From JANPIX01 sp031425195 (GTDB taxonomy: Bacteria; Pseudomonadota; Alphaproteobacteria; Rhodobacterales; Rhodobacteraceae), in NCBI GenBank assembly GCA_031425195.1, contig JANPIX010000008.1:62001-126000 (forward strand): 64,000 nucleotides of DNA, in the 5' to 3' direction. Shown here piece after piece: positions 17,867 to 25,859 of the stretch (positions are counted from its first letter, which is position 1; each line of letters opens with the position of its first letter). Position numbers and translations under genes: made by a program. The notes below the pieces were generated by a model. That model did not search any database. It was not told where the DNA came from and worked only from the letters and a program-made list of their open reading frames with translations.

Positions 17867-17878
17867 ACAGGAACCATC

Positions 17879-18256
17879 ATGGCTGATGATCGCCTTCCTT
17901 CTGTCAACGTGCTGGGTACGGCGCTGGAGCCTTGTTCCGTCCGGCCCTTGACGGGGTTCTATCGCAACGGGTGCTGCGATACCGGCCCGATGGACCGTGG
18001 CCACCATACGGTCTGCGCCGTGATGACGAACGAATTTCTTGCCCTGTCCAAGTATCTTGGCAACGACCTTTCCACCCCGCGCCCGGAATTCGGCTTTGCA
18101 GGACTGAAGGCCGGTGATCGCTGGTGCCTGTGTGCCGGGCGTTTCCTGCAGGCCCATTCCGAAGGGGCGGCCCCGCAGGTGCGGCTGGCCGCGACACACG
18201 AACGTGCGCTGGACGTTGTGCCGATGGATGTCCTGTCGGCCTATGCTGCCGACTGA
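17879..18256 (+). CDS. DUF2237 family protein
   Basis: The 125-residue protein shows the DUF2237 pattern: NVLGTALEPCS near the N-terminus, then TGFYRNGCCDTGPMDRG and HHTVCAVMT. The conserved cysteines (Cys19, Cys32, Cys33, Cys46) suggest metal or redox chemistry, but the function is unknown. It starts 12 bp after pth and is probably co-transcribed with it. Its last 16 bases overlap the end of the convergent luxR-type gene. Confidence 0.85.
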   Translation: MADDRLPSVNVLGTALEPCSVRPLTGFYRNGCCDTGPMDRGHHTVCAVMTNEFLALSKYLGNDLSTPRPEFGFAGLKAGDRWCLCAGRFLQAHSEGAAPQVRLAATHERALDVVPMDVLSAYAAD

Positions 18257-18786
18257 ACCTGTTTGGCGTTGCCTGCCGTCGGCGCATCGCGCATCAGATC
18301 GTCGATGAACAGGCTTAACAACTGCGACCGGCCCGTGACGCCCGCCTTGCGGTAGATCGCATTCGTCTGCGCCTTGACCGTGCCTTCGCTCGTTTCGCGC
18401 AGGCCAGCGATTTCCGCCGTGGACATTCCTTTGATCGCAAACAGCGCAACATCGCGTTCGGCGGGCGTCAGCCCCCATTCGTCAAACCGTTCCTGCATCA
18501 CATCCATGAACGCCGCCGACGCCAGCCGAAGCCGTTCTTCCGCGCGCTGTCGCCCCCGCAAGGCGCCAGTCAAAGACACGATACCGACGACAACCCCCAG
18601 CAAAAGACCCACCGCCGCGCCGATTTCCAGCATCTCGCGCGACTGCCAGCTGAGGGGCACCGTCCAGAACCCTATCGATGCAGATAGAATGTCGAAGATG
18701 AAAAAGAACGCGCTGACGACCTGCACGACAAGCGCCAACAGCACAATGATCGGCAGGCCGGAATAAAGACGTCGCAGCCGCGCCAC
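18241..18786 (-). CDS. Membrane-anchored LuxR-type transcriptional regulator
   Basis: The 181-residue protein has two hydrophobic segments (about residues 10-32 and 55-76) followed by a LuxR/NarL helix-turn-helix (about 104-165: LTPAERDVALFAIKGMSTAE and the recognition helix near SEGTVKAQTNAIYRKAGV). No receiver or autoinducer domain is present, so it is a short membrane-tethered DNA-binding protein. It starts 3 bp after the stop of a gene for a secreted protein with a long hydrophilic tail, so the two form an operon. I infer that the exported partner may report envelope conditions to the membrane regulator. The target genes are unknown. Confidence 0.78.
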   Translation of the reverse strand: MARLRRLYSGLPIIVLLALVVQVVSAFFFIFDILSASIGFWTVPLSWQSREMLEIGAAVGLLLGVVVGIVSLTGALRGRQRAEERLRLASAAFMDVMQERFDEWGLTPAERDVALFAIKGMSTAEIAGLRETSEGTVKAQTNAIYRKAGVTGRSQLLSLFIDDLMRDAPTAGNAKQVQSAA

Positions 18787-18789
18787 GGT

Positions 18790-19284
18790 TTATTCCTTGA
18801 CTTCGTTCTGCGAGGGCGGCGTGTCAGGATCAGGCTCGTCAGTTGGCACACCTTCGTCGCCGATGGCAGTGCCGCCATCGCCATCATCCGACACGTCGAC
18901 ATTCGTGCCACCACCGCCACCCTGGGGATTGCGATCAGGCCGCGAACTGCCATCCGGGCGGTTTGGCCGGTTCTCATCGCCAACGCCTTGGTCCGGCGGG
19001 GGGCTTGGGTCATCGTCGCTGTCTGCCATCTCCACCTTCGGGCGAAAATAATCCCGCAACACTTCACCCGTGTTTGGGTTAAGCACGATCTCACGCTCGC
19101 CCTCGTCAACATAGCCAAGGATCAGAACCCGCCCCAGCCAAGTGCGGGTGATGGTGATGTGCCTGAACCCCTGTTCGCGCAATTGCACGACAATGCCGTC
19201 CGACACCGGATCAGCCAGCGCAAGCGACGCCGTCAAAGCGAGCCACGCACACACCGCCGTTCCCATTTGCCTGACGTTCCGCAC
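18790..19284 (-). CDS. Secreted protein with a PepSY-like head and a disordered acidic tail
   Basis: The 164-residue product starts with GTG at 19284, preceded by GGAGG with five-base spacing. Residues 1-24 form a signal peptide ending in ALADP. Residues 25-85 (QLREQGFRHITITRTWLGRV, then INLN-type beta-strands with NPNTGEVLRDYF) resemble a PepSY-like fold. The remainder is a low-complexity tail rich in Asp, Pro, Gly and Glu that is probably disordered. It is the first gene of an operon with the membrane LuxR regulator. No exact family name is claimed. Confidence 0.7.
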   Translation of the reverse strand: MRNVRQMGTAVCAWLALTASLALADPVSDGIVVQLREQGFRHITITRTWLGRVLILGYVDEGEREIVLNPNTGEVLRDYFRPKVEMADSDDDPSPPPDQGVGDENRPNRPDGSSRPDRNPQGGGGGTNVDVSDDGDGGTAIGDEGVPTDEPDPDTPPSQNEVKE

Positions 19285-19431
19285 CTAATCCTCCAACATC
19301 ATGGTGCCAATCATGCCGCGCGACGCTGCCGCATGCAAAGCATAAGGCATCCGCAAACTGCCACGAACGCGGCAATAAACTTTGGTTTATGCGGTTTTGA
19401 GGGACAGGCCCGCTGACGCGCGACGGGCGCG

Positions 19432-20664
19432 TCAGATCTTCATGTCAAAGCCCAGATGCTTGGCCACAGTAAAGATGTCCTTGTCGCCCCGGCCACACAT
19501 GTTCATCACGATGATATGGTCGGCGGGCAGCGTCGGGGCAATCTTCATCACATGGGCCAGCGCGTGGCTTGGCTCCAGCGCCGGTATGATCCCTTCGAGG
19601 GCACAGGAAAGCTGAAACGCCTCAAGCGCCTCGGCATCGGTGATGCTGACATAGGTGGCGCGCTTGGTGTCGTGCAGCCAGGCATGTTCCGGGCCGATAC
19701 CGGGGTAATCCAGCCCCGCACTGATGCTGAACCCTTCCAGAATCTGGCCATCGGGGTCTTGCAGCAGATACGTGCGATTGCCATGCAGAACGCCCGGTCG
19801 CCCGCCGGTCAGACTGGCGCAATGCTGCATCCTGTCATCCACGCCTTTGCCGCCAGCCTCCACCCCGATGATGTTCACGGTCGGGTCGTCAAGGAACGGA
19901 TAGAACAGCCCCATCGCGTTGGAACCACCCCCAATTGCCGCAATGACAGTGTCGGGCAACCGCCCCTCGCCCTCTTGCTCGGCCAGTTGCCAGCGCACTT
20001 CCTTGCCGATGATGCTTTGGAAATCCCGCACCATCGCCGGATAGGGATGCGGCCCGGCCACGGTACCAATGCAATAAAACGTGTCGCGCACATTCGTCAC
20101 CCAGTCGCGCAGCGCGTCGTTCATCGCGTCCTTCAGCGTACCGCGACCACTGGTCACCGGAATGACCTCGGCCCCCAGCAGCTTCATGCGGAACACGTTA
20201 GGTGCTTGCCGCTCCACATCGTGCGCGCCCATGTAGACGACGCACTTCAACCCGAACTTCGCGCAGACCGTTGCCGTGGCAACGCCGTGCTGGCCTGCGC
20301 CGGGTTCTGCGATGATCCGGGTCTTGCCCATCCGGCGCGCCAGAATGATCTGCCCCAAGACGTTGTTGATCTTGTGGGCACCCGTATGGTTCAACTCGTC
20401 CCGCTTCATGTAGATCTTGGCGCCACCCAGATGCTTTGTCAGACGCTCGGCATAATAAAGCGGGCTGGGCCGGCCAACGTAATGCTTCCACAGCCAATCC
20501 ATCTCGGCCCAGAAATCCGGGTCCGTCTTGGCAAACTCATACCGCGCCTCAAGATCAAGGATCAGCGGCATGAGCGTTTCGCTGACGAAACGCCCGCCAA
20601 ACTGGCCAAAACGGCCCTGTTCATCCGGGCCGGTCATGAAGCTGTTGATCAGGTCTTCGGGCAT
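19432..20664 (-). CDS. trpB: Tryptophan synthase beta subunit
   Basis: The 410-residue enzyme carries the PLP lysine (Lys98) in ELNHTGAHKINN and the phosphate-binding loop AAIGGGSNAMG. It condenses indole with serine to give tryptophan and pairs with TrpA. The ATG at 20664 has AAGGA six bases upstream; a TTG two codons earlier is less likely. In relatives trpB usually follows trpF directly, but here a GNAT gene and an orphan antitoxin gene on the other strand separate them. Confidence 0.97.
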   Translation of the reverse strand: MPEDLINSFMTGPDEQGRFGQFGGRFVSETLMPLILDLEARYEFAKTDPDFWAEMDWLWKHYVGRPSPLYYAERLTKHLGGAKIYMKRDELNHTGAHKINNVLGQIILARRMGKTRIIAEPGAGQHGVATATVCAKFGLKCVVYMGAHDVERQAPNVFRMKLLGAEVIPVTSGRGTLKDAMNDALRDWVTNVRDTFYCIGTVAGPHPYPAMVRDFQSIIGKEVRWQLAEQEGEGRLPDTVIAAIGGGSNAMGLFYPFLDDPTVNIIGVEAGGKGVDDRMQHCASLTGGRPGVLHGNRTYLLQDPDGQILEGFSISAGLDYPGIGPEHAWLHDTKRATYVSITDAEALEAFQLSCALEGIIPALEPSHALAHVMKIAPTLPADHIIVMNMCGRGDKDIFTVAKHLGFDMKI

Positions 20665-20780
20665 GGTCAATCCTTTGGCTGTTGTCGTGGATGTAGCGCC
20701 CGCCGCGTGCTTGGTAAAGCGTCACGCTTGAAAATCAACGCGGCGGCACCTACGATGCGGCAGCGCTGGTGGAGGTTGCG

Positions 20781-21011
20781 ATGCATGTCACCCTGAACGA
20801 AGCCAAGGCCAATCTGGCACGGCTGCTCGATGCGGTCGATAACGGATACGAAGTCGTGATCCAACGCCCCGGTCGCGCGGCAATCCGCCTTGTTTCCGAC
20901 GCCGCCCCCGCGCGGCGTGTGGAACTGCCCGAGGCGTTGCGCGGATTGGTGCCGGACGTTCTGGAGCCTGCCGCCGAACAGGTATCGCGCCCTTGGGAAA
21001 GCGCGGAATAA
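20781..21011 (+). CDS. Solitary Phd/YefM-type antitoxin
   Basis: The 76-residue protein starts MHVTLNEAKANLARLLDAVD, the DNA-binding head of Phd/YefM antitoxins. It continues with the typical ALVIQRPGRAAIRLV-like strand (read here as EVVIQRPGRAAIRLV) and a variable C-terminal half that would bind a toxin. GGAGG lies five bases before the ATG at 20781. No toxin gene follows: only five bases separate its stop from the convergent GNAT gene. It is therefore an orphan antitoxin, possibly a remnant or a stand-alone regulator. Confidence 0.75.
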   Translation: MHVTLNEAKANLARLLDAVDNGYEVVIQRPGRAAIRLVSDAAPARRVELPEALRGLVPDVLEPAAEQVSRPWESAE

Positions 21012-21015
21012 CCCT

Positions 21016-21459
21016 TCAATCGAGCCGCTTTTTATACCCGATATGCGACGGTACGAACCCCAGACGGTCATAAAAGGCATGGGCGCGCTGGCGGGTCTTG
21101 TCGGTGGTCAGTTGCAATATGGCGGCCCCCGCCGCACGGGCCCGATGTTCGCATTCTGCCATCAAGGCGGCCCCGATCCCGTTTGACCGCTGGTCGTCGG
21201 CCACGCGCACCGCCTCGATCACCGCGCGCGTGGCCCCGCCACGCGACAACCCGTCCAGCACTGTCAACTGGCAGGTTGCAACGACCCGGCCCGCGTCATC
21301 CTCGGCCACGATCAACTGATGCATCGGGTTGGCCGTGATCCGGTCGAACGCGTCAAGATAGGCCTTCAACTCCGCACCTTCGCGCGCCTGCCCCAGCGGA
21401 TCGTCGGACAGCAAACTGACAATGGCAGGCACATCGCGGCAATGGGCATCACGGAACAT
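21016..21459 (-). CDS. GNAT-family N-acetyltransferase
   Basis: The 147-residue protein shows the acetyl-CoA-binding signature DDQRSNGIGAALM (R/Q-x-x-G-x-G/A) and the C-terminal ARAHAFYDRLGF motif (read as QRAHAFYDRLGFVPS) of small GNAT enzymes. The substrate is unknown. The ATG at 21459 overlaps the trpF stop as TGATG, which indicates coupled translation; a GTG one codon earlier is possible. It sits between trpF and the orphan antitoxin and looks like an insertion in the usual trpF-trpB order. Confidence 0.85.
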   Translation of the reverse strand: MFRDAHCRDVPAIVSLLSDDPLGQAREGAELKAYLDAFDRITANPMHQLIVAEDDAGRVVATCQLTVLDGLSRGGATRAVIEAVRVADDQRSNGIGAALMAECEHRARAAGAAILQLTTDKTRQRAHAFYDRLGFVPSHIGYKKRLD

Positions 21460-22100
21460 CACCGGGCTGCCGCCTTAACAAACTCCGCAATGAGCGCGTG
21501 ATCCTTGATCCCCGGCGCGCTTTCGACGCCGGACGACACATCAACCTGCCGCGCCCCGGTCAGCCGCACAGCGTCAGCCACGTTTCCTGCCGTCAGCCCG
21601 CCCGCCAGCATCCAGGGGCGCAGCCATTTGCGCCCGACAAGCAGCCGCCAATCAAACGCCAGACCATTCCCACCCGGCAAATCAGCGCCTGCCGCTGGCT
21701 TTGCATCGACAAGGATCTGATCGGCCACCAGCGAATATTCCGTCAAGGCGTCAAGATCATCAGCATTCGCCACACCCACCGCCTTCATCACCGGCAAGCC
21801 ATAGCGCGCGCGGATTTCGGCCACGCGGCCCGGCGTCTCATGCCCATGCAGTTGCAACATGTCGAGAGGGACATCCTGCGTAATGGCATCCAGAATGGCA
21901 TCCGTCGCATCAACGACAAGCGCCACTTTGGCCAATCCGGGGGGGGCGGCCAACGCCGCCACACGCGCTTGATCGATGCTCACGTTGCGTGGGCTTTTTT
22001 CAAAGAAAACGAAACCTGCATAACCCGCACCCGCCTGTGCCGCAGCCATCACATCGCCCGCTGTTCGCAGGCCGCAAATCTTGACACGAACGTCGGTCAT
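21459..22100 (-). CDS. trpF: Phosphoribosylanthranilate isomerase
   Basis: The 213-residue TIM-barrel protein begins MTDVRVKICGLRTAGDVMAA, the TrpF signature with the catalytic Cys9 (KICGL). The catalytic Asp lies in the VLPDVSSGVES-like motif near the end (ARQVDVSSGVES). It converts N-(5-phosphoribosyl)anthranilate to CdRP. It starts one base after lapA and overlaps the GNAT gene by one base, so lapA-trpF-GNAT is an operon, perhaps with ihfB upstream. Confidence 0.95.
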   Translation of the reverse strand: MTDVRVKICGLRTAGDVMAAAQAGAGYAGFVFFEKSPRNVSIDQARVAALAAPPGLAKVALVVDATDAILDAITQDVPLDMLQLHGHETPGRVAEIRARYGLPVMKAVGVANADDLDALTEYSLVADQILVDAKPAAGADLPGGNGLAFDWRLLVGRKWLRPWMLAGGLTAGNVADAVRLTGARQVDVSSGVESAPGIKDHALIAEFVKAAAR

Positions 22101-22101
22101 G

Positions 22102-22461
22102 TCAGCTTGCCTTCCGCTCCAGCAGCGCCAGAACGTCGTCTTTCGGCGGCTGGGCGGTGGCGTCGCGCATGACGGCCAGTTCCCGTTCCAGACGCGTCAC
22201 CTCGCGTGATTTCTTGCTCGCGACGGACCGATGCTTGTGTTCGCGGAACCACTCCCACAAAAACCCGATGAGAAGCCCAGCAACGATACCGGCGAAAATG
22301 ATCAGAAACAGGGGAAGGTCGGCAGACCACGTCAGACCCAGAAACATGCCCAGATCATCCGGCAAAAGCCGCACAGTGACCAGGCTGCGGTTTGCCAGCG
22401 CGACTGTGACAAGCCCAAGCGCCAGACAAAACAGAAACAGATAGCGCAGCGCGCGGATCAT
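22102..22461 (-). CDS. lapA: LapA-family (DUF1049) inner membrane protein
   Basis: The 119-residue protein has two membrane helices (about residues 5-25 and 44-66, with the DLPLFLIIFAGIVAGLLIGF pattern of LapA) and a C-terminal cytoplasmic coiled-coil (about 75-105). E. coli LapA works with LapB in controlling lipopolysaccharide synthesis through LpxC turnover. No lapB gene is seen here. The ATG at 22461 has AAGG just upstream; a GTG four codons earlier is less likely. The gene lies between ihfB and trpF, a common order in Rhodobacteraceae. Confidence 0.85.
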   Translation of the reverse strand: MIRALRYLFLFCLALGLVTVALANRSLVTVRLLPDDLGMFLGLTWSADLPLFLIIFAGIVAGLLIGFLWEWFREHKHRSVASKKSREVTRLERELAVMRDATAQPPKDDVLALLERKAS

Positions 22462-22493
22462 GGGCCTTGCCACCTTTCGCGAAATCTTCGCGG

Positions 22494-22775
22494 TTACTTG
22501 CCGTTCAGACGGTCGCGCAACAGCTTGCCCGTCTTGAAGAACGGCACCTTTTTGTCTTCCACTTCAACCGCCTCACCCGTGCGGGGGTTCCGCCCCGTCC
22601 GCGCATCACGCGCTTTCACGGAAAAAGCGCCAAAGCCACGGAGTTCCACACGGTCGCCCTTGGCAAGCGCGTCGATGATTTCTTCAAACACAGTGTTCAC
22701 AATGCGTTCGACATGCCGCTGTGTCAGATGCGGATTTTCATCAGCAATCTTCTGTATAAGTTCCGAACGGATCAT
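22494..22775 (-). CDS. ihfB: Integration host factor subunit beta
   Basis: The 93-residue protein starts MIRSELIQKIADENPHL and contains the HU/IHF signature GFGAFSVKARDARTGRNPRTG, including the Pro that intercalates into DNA. With IhfA it bends DNA at specific sites in recombination and transcription. A longer open frame extends upstream, but the ATG at 22775, eight bases after GGGGGGA, matches the family N-terminus and length. It follows rpsA, separated by a strong terminator. Confidence 0.95.
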   Translation of the reverse strand: MIRSELIQKIADENPHLTQRHVERIVNTVFEEIIDALAKGDRVELRGFGAFSVKARDARTGRNPRTGEAVEVEDKKVPFFKTGKLLRDRLNGK

Positions 22776-22910
22776 TCGAAGTGTCCCCCCAAGGTGCTGA
22801 TTGGCAGCCGCACCCACGGTGTTGTTATTGCCCGCGACTATAGGCAAAAAAACCAAGCTGACAAACAGGAAAGCCGTGGCACCGGTGACCGAAGCGGTTT
22901 GGCAACACAA

Positions 22911-22944
22911 AACAAAAGGGCCCCGCCTTGCGGCAGGGCCCTTT
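22911..22944 (-). terminator. Rho-independent terminator of rpsA
   Basis: Arms AAAGGGCCC (22915-22923) and GGGCCCTTT (22936-22944), plus an inner GCC/GGC, form a long stem with loop TTGC. On the minus strand it is followed by TTTTGTTTTG. It lies 20 bp after the rpsA stop. Confidence 0.85.
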
Positions 22945-22963
22945 CATCATTCTTTGTGACCTA

Positions 22964-24649
22964 TCAGGCCTTGTCGCCGCCCTTGAGCGCCGCACCAAGG
23001 ATGTCGCCCAGCGACGCGCCCGAATCGGACGAACCGTACTGTTCCACAGCCTCTTTCTCTTCCGCAATCTCGCGGGCCTTGATCGACAGGCCAAGCTTGC
23101 GCGTCTTGGAATCAACGGCGGTCACCCGCACGTCAACCTTGTCGCCCACCTGGAACCGCTCCGGACGCTGATCGCCACGGTCGCGGCTCAGGTCGGACCG
23201 GCGGATGAACGACTTCATGCCGTTATAATCCACTTCGATGCCGCCTTCTTCGATCGCCGTGATTTCCACCGTGATGATCGAACCGCGCTTCACGCCATCA
23301 ACTGCGTCCGTGAAGTTGTCTTCACCAAGCGCCTTGACGGACAGGCTGATGCGTTCCTTTTCAACGTCAACTTCCGTGACCGATGCCTTGACGGAATCGC
23401 CCTTGCGGTAGTTCTGGATCGCCTCTTCCCCGCGCTGATCCCACGACAGGTCGGACAAGTGGACCATCCCGTCGATGTCGTTGTCGAGCCCGACAAACAG
23501 ACCGAATTCGGTGATGTTCTTCACTTCGCCTTCGATCACGGAACCGACGGGGTGGGTTTCTGCAAACACTTCCCATGGGTTGCGCTGCGTCTGCTTCAGG
23601 CCCAGCGACACGCGACGTTTGGCGCTGTCGATTTCCAGCACCATGACGTCAACCTCTTGCGAGGTGGACACGATCTTGCCGGGGTGGACGTTCTTTTTCG
23701 TCCAGGACATTTCCGAAACGTGAACGAGGCCTTCGACGCCCGCTTCCAGTTCCACGAATGCGCCATAGTCGGTGATGTTGGTCACGCGGCCTTTGTGCAC
23801 GGTGCCCAGAGCATACATCTTTTCAACGGCATCCCACGGATCGGACTGCAGTTGCTTCATGCCCAGCGAAATACGATGGGTTTCCTTGTTGATCTTGATG
23901 ACCTGAACCTTGACCGTCTCGCCAATGGCAAGGATTTCCGACGGGTGGTTCACACGGCGCCAGGCCATATCGGTCACGTGCAGCAGGCCGTCAACACCGC
24001 CCAGATCGACGAACGCGCCGTATTCGGTGATGTTTTTCACAACGCCATCAACAGTTTGGCCTTCGGTCAGGTTGCCGATGACTTCGGCGCGCTGCTCGGC
24101 ACGGCTTTCTTCCAGAATCGCACGACGCGACACCACGATGTTGCCACGGCGACGGTCCATTTTCAGGATCTGGAACGGCTGCTTCATGCCCATCAGCGGG
24201 CCGGCATCGCGCACGGGGCGGACGTCAACCTGGCTGCCGGGAAGGAACGCAACAGCGCCGCCAAGGTCCACGGTAAAGCCGCCTTTGACGCGGCCGAAGA
24301 TTGCGCCGTCGACGCGGGTTTCGGTGGCGTAGGCTTTTTCGAGGCGATCCCACGCTTCTTCGCGGCGGGCTTTTTCGCGGCTGATCTGGGCTTCGCCGCG
24401 CGAGTTTTCGACGCGGTCGAGGAAGACTTCCACCTCGTCACCGACGTTCAGTTCCACCGTTTCACCGGGATTCGCAAATTCCTTGATGTCGATGCGGCCT
24501 TCCATCTTGTAGCCGACATCGATAATGGCCTGACCCGCCTCGATGGCGATCACGCGGCCTTTGACAACGGTACCCTCTTCGGGCGTGTCAATTTCAAAGC
24601 TTTCCTTCAACAGAGCTTCGAAGTCTTCCATGGTTGCTTTGGTAGACAT
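22964..24649 (-). CDS. rpsA: 30S ribosomal protein S1
   Basis: The 561-residue protein contains six S1/OB-fold RNA-binding repeats with the recurring pattern G-x-V-xx-I-xx-(F/Y)-GAFV-(D/E)-L, for example VVKNITEYGAFVDLGGVDG and KNITEFGLFVGLDNDIDG. Length and domain number match alphaproteobacterial S1, which recruits mRNA to the 30S subunit. The start MSTKATMEDFEALL is family-like, although its upstream AAGGA is a little distant (12 bases). It ends in a strong terminator and is followed by ihfB, as in E. coli and relatives. Confidence 0.97.
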   Translation of the reverse strand: MSTKATMEDFEALLKESFEIDTPEEGTVVKGRVIAIEAGQAIIDVGYKMEGRIDIKEFANPGETVELNVGDEVEVFLDRVENSRGEAQISREKARREEAWDRLEKAYATETRVDGAIFGRVKGGFTVDLGGAVAFLPGSQVDVRPVRDAGPLMGMKQPFQILKMDRRRGNIVVSRRAILEESRAEQRAEVIGNLTEGQTVDGVVKNITEYGAFVDLGGVDGLLHVTDMAWRRVNHPSEILAIGETVKVQVIKINKETHRISLGMKQLQSDPWDAVEKMYALGTVHKGRVTNITDYGAFVELEAGVEGLVHVSEMSWTKKNVHPGKIVSTSQEVDVMVLEIDSAKRRVSLGLKQTQRNPWEVFAETHPVGSVIEGEVKNITEFGLFVGLDNDIDGMVHLSDLSWDQRGEEAIQNYRKGDSVKASVTEVDVEKERISLSVKALGEDNFTDAVDGVKRGSIITVEITAIEEGGIEVDYNGMKSFIRRSDLSRDRGDQRPERFQVGDKVDVRVTAVDSKTRKLGLSIKAREIAEEKEAVEQYGSSDSGASLGDILGAALKGGDKA

Positions 24650-24893
24650 GTGGTTTTCAGTTCCTTTTCATCGTGTTTTGACTGGCCATGTGGTTGTTTC
24701 CACAGGTCTTTTCGGGTTGGGTTCCGGCCATTTCATTGACTGGTGCAGCGACTTTGCCATTGCCCCGGACGCCGCGCGTATAGGCGATGGGGATGGGAAA
24801 GGCAAGCTGTGCTGCCACGGGGAACGCAAGGGGCGACAACGGCGTTTCCGTGTGGATAACCTGCTGTCACATAATGGAATAGGGATGCAAACG

Positions 24894-25040
24894 ATGCAGA
24901 TGAAGCTGAAAACCCTGATTGCGGCGATGCTGGCGGCAGCCACCCTTTCCGCCTGTGCGCCGCTGATCGTTGGCACCGGCGCGGCGGTGGTGGCAGACGA
25001 AGTGGCGGAGAATGAGAACGGCGGCGACGGGCTGTTCTGA
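24894..25040 (+). CDS. Small lipoprotein
   Basis: This 48-residue protein lies inside a longer frame whose upstream part has no protein-like character. It starts MQMKLKTLIAAMLAAATLSA and continues with Cys21, giving the lipobox LSAC. The mature part is only 28 residues (APLIVGTGAAVVADEVAENE and a short acidic end). AGGG lies nine bases before the chosen ATG; neighbouring ATGs at 24885 and 24900 are alternatives. It would be an acylated envelope protein of unknown role, similar in size to other small Rhodobacteraceae lipoproteins. Confidence 0.6.
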   Translation: MQMKLKTLIAAMLAAATLSACAPLIVGTGAAVVADEVAENENGGDGLF

Positions 25041-25069
25041 CGCGTCAGCGGCCGTATTACGGGCGTAGG

Positions 25070-25096
25070 GTTTGCGTATGCGATGCGTATGCAAAC
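25070..25096. repeat. Direct/inverted repeat upstream of the toxin-antitoxin genes
   Basis: TGCGTATGC occurs twice (25073-25081 and 25084-25092) with an 11-bp period, flanked by GTTTGC and GCAAAC in inverted orientation. One helical turn of spacing is typical of operators. The repeat is about 140 bp upstream of the yefM/relE pair, which is far for autoregulation, so its target is uncertain. Confidence 0.45.
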
Positions 25097-25232
25097 CGTA
25101 TGTACATTTCCCGCGGCGGAGTTTGCGGTCACCAGAGTGCGCTGGTGGCCGGACTATCCCCTGCGCGGCTTGATGTTCGTCCAGATTCACCATATCTGTA
25201 ATTTTGTGGATTTTGTACGAAAGGAGTAGGGA

Positions 25233-25508
25233 ATGATCGAGGTAACGGTGTCGGAAGCGCGGGAGAATCTTGCCGATCTGTTGGGACGCGTGCAGCACGG
25301 GCGCGAGGATGTGACGATCAAGAAGCATGGCAAGGCCGTGGCCGTCATGATTTCGGTCGAGGCGATGGAGTATTACGAACGGCTGGATGATGCGGAACTG
25401 GCGAAGCTGGGGGCCGAAGCCTATGCCGAACATTTAGCCGATCCGTCAAAGGCGGTGACGCTGGAGGATTATCTGTCGACGCCCGCTGCGGAACGCGCCG
25501 CTGAATGA
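25233..25508 (+). CDS. Phd/YefM-type antitoxin of a RelE-family pair
   Basis: The 91-residue protein starts MIEVTVSEARENLADLLGRV, the Phd/YefM DNA-binding head, and continues HGKAVAVMISVEAMEYYERL, the family's dimer and toxin-binding linker. AAAGGAG lies upstream of the ATG. Its stop overlaps the toxin start in an ATGA arrangement, a standard toxin-antitoxin layout. The C-terminal 40 acidic residues would wrap the toxin. Autorepression by the pair is expected. Confidence 0.88.
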   Translation: MIEVTVSEARENLADLLGRVQHGREDVTIKKHGKAVAVMISVEAMEYYERLDDAELAKLGAEAYAEHLADPSKAVTLEDYLSTPAAERAAE

Positions 25509-25768
25509 CAGCCTACAGCATCGAACTGTCGCAGGAGGCGGTCAGGAACCTTCGACGGATCAGGGACCGGCGGCTGCATGACCGTCTGATCATCGCCATC
25601 CGCGCCCTTGCGACCGATCCCCGCCCTCCGGGCTGTGTGAAACTGGCGGGCGCGGTGGATCAGTGGCGGATAAGGGTTGGTGACTGGCGGATCGTCTATG
25701 CCATCGACGACGGCCGGTTGGTGGTGCTTGTGTTCCGGGTTGCGCCGAGGGGCCGGGTTTATGAATAG
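25505..25768 (+). CDS. RelE/ParE-superfamily toxin
   Basis: The 87-residue basic protein has the RelE fold pattern: YSIELSQEAVRNLRRI at the N-terminus and the strand pair WRIRVGDWRIVYAIDDGRL, ending with FRVAPRGRVYE. The R-x-R-x-G-x-W/Y-R-(V/I)-x-Y motif is the hallmark of RelE-type ribosome-dependent mRNA interferases. It is translationally coupled to the antitoxin. Both genes look intact. Residues equivalent to the catalytic Arg and Tyr appear present, but activity cannot be proven from sequence. Confidence 0.87.
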   Translation: MTAYSIELSQEAVRNLRRIRDRRLHDRLIIAIRALATDPRPPGCVKLAGAVDQWRIRVGDWRIVYAIDDGRLVVLVFRVAPRGRVYE

Positions 25769-25794
25769 GTCGAGGGTTCGCCCGGCACAGAAGA

Positions 25795-25812
25795 GTCGGG
25801 GTAAACCCCGAC
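25795..25812. repeat. Perfect 8-bp stem-loop, possible intergenic repeat unit
   Basis: GTCGGGGT and ACCCCGAC (25795-25802 and 25805-25812) flank a two-base AA loop, between the toxin gene and the convergent nitroreductase gene. There is no T-tract on either strand. The hairpin may be a REP-like unit or a terminator aid; I saw no second copy in the window. Confidence 0.4.
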
Positions 25813-25859
25813 CTACGCACTGACCCGCACCCGCATCGGCGGGGCGGGTCGGGTGGTGT

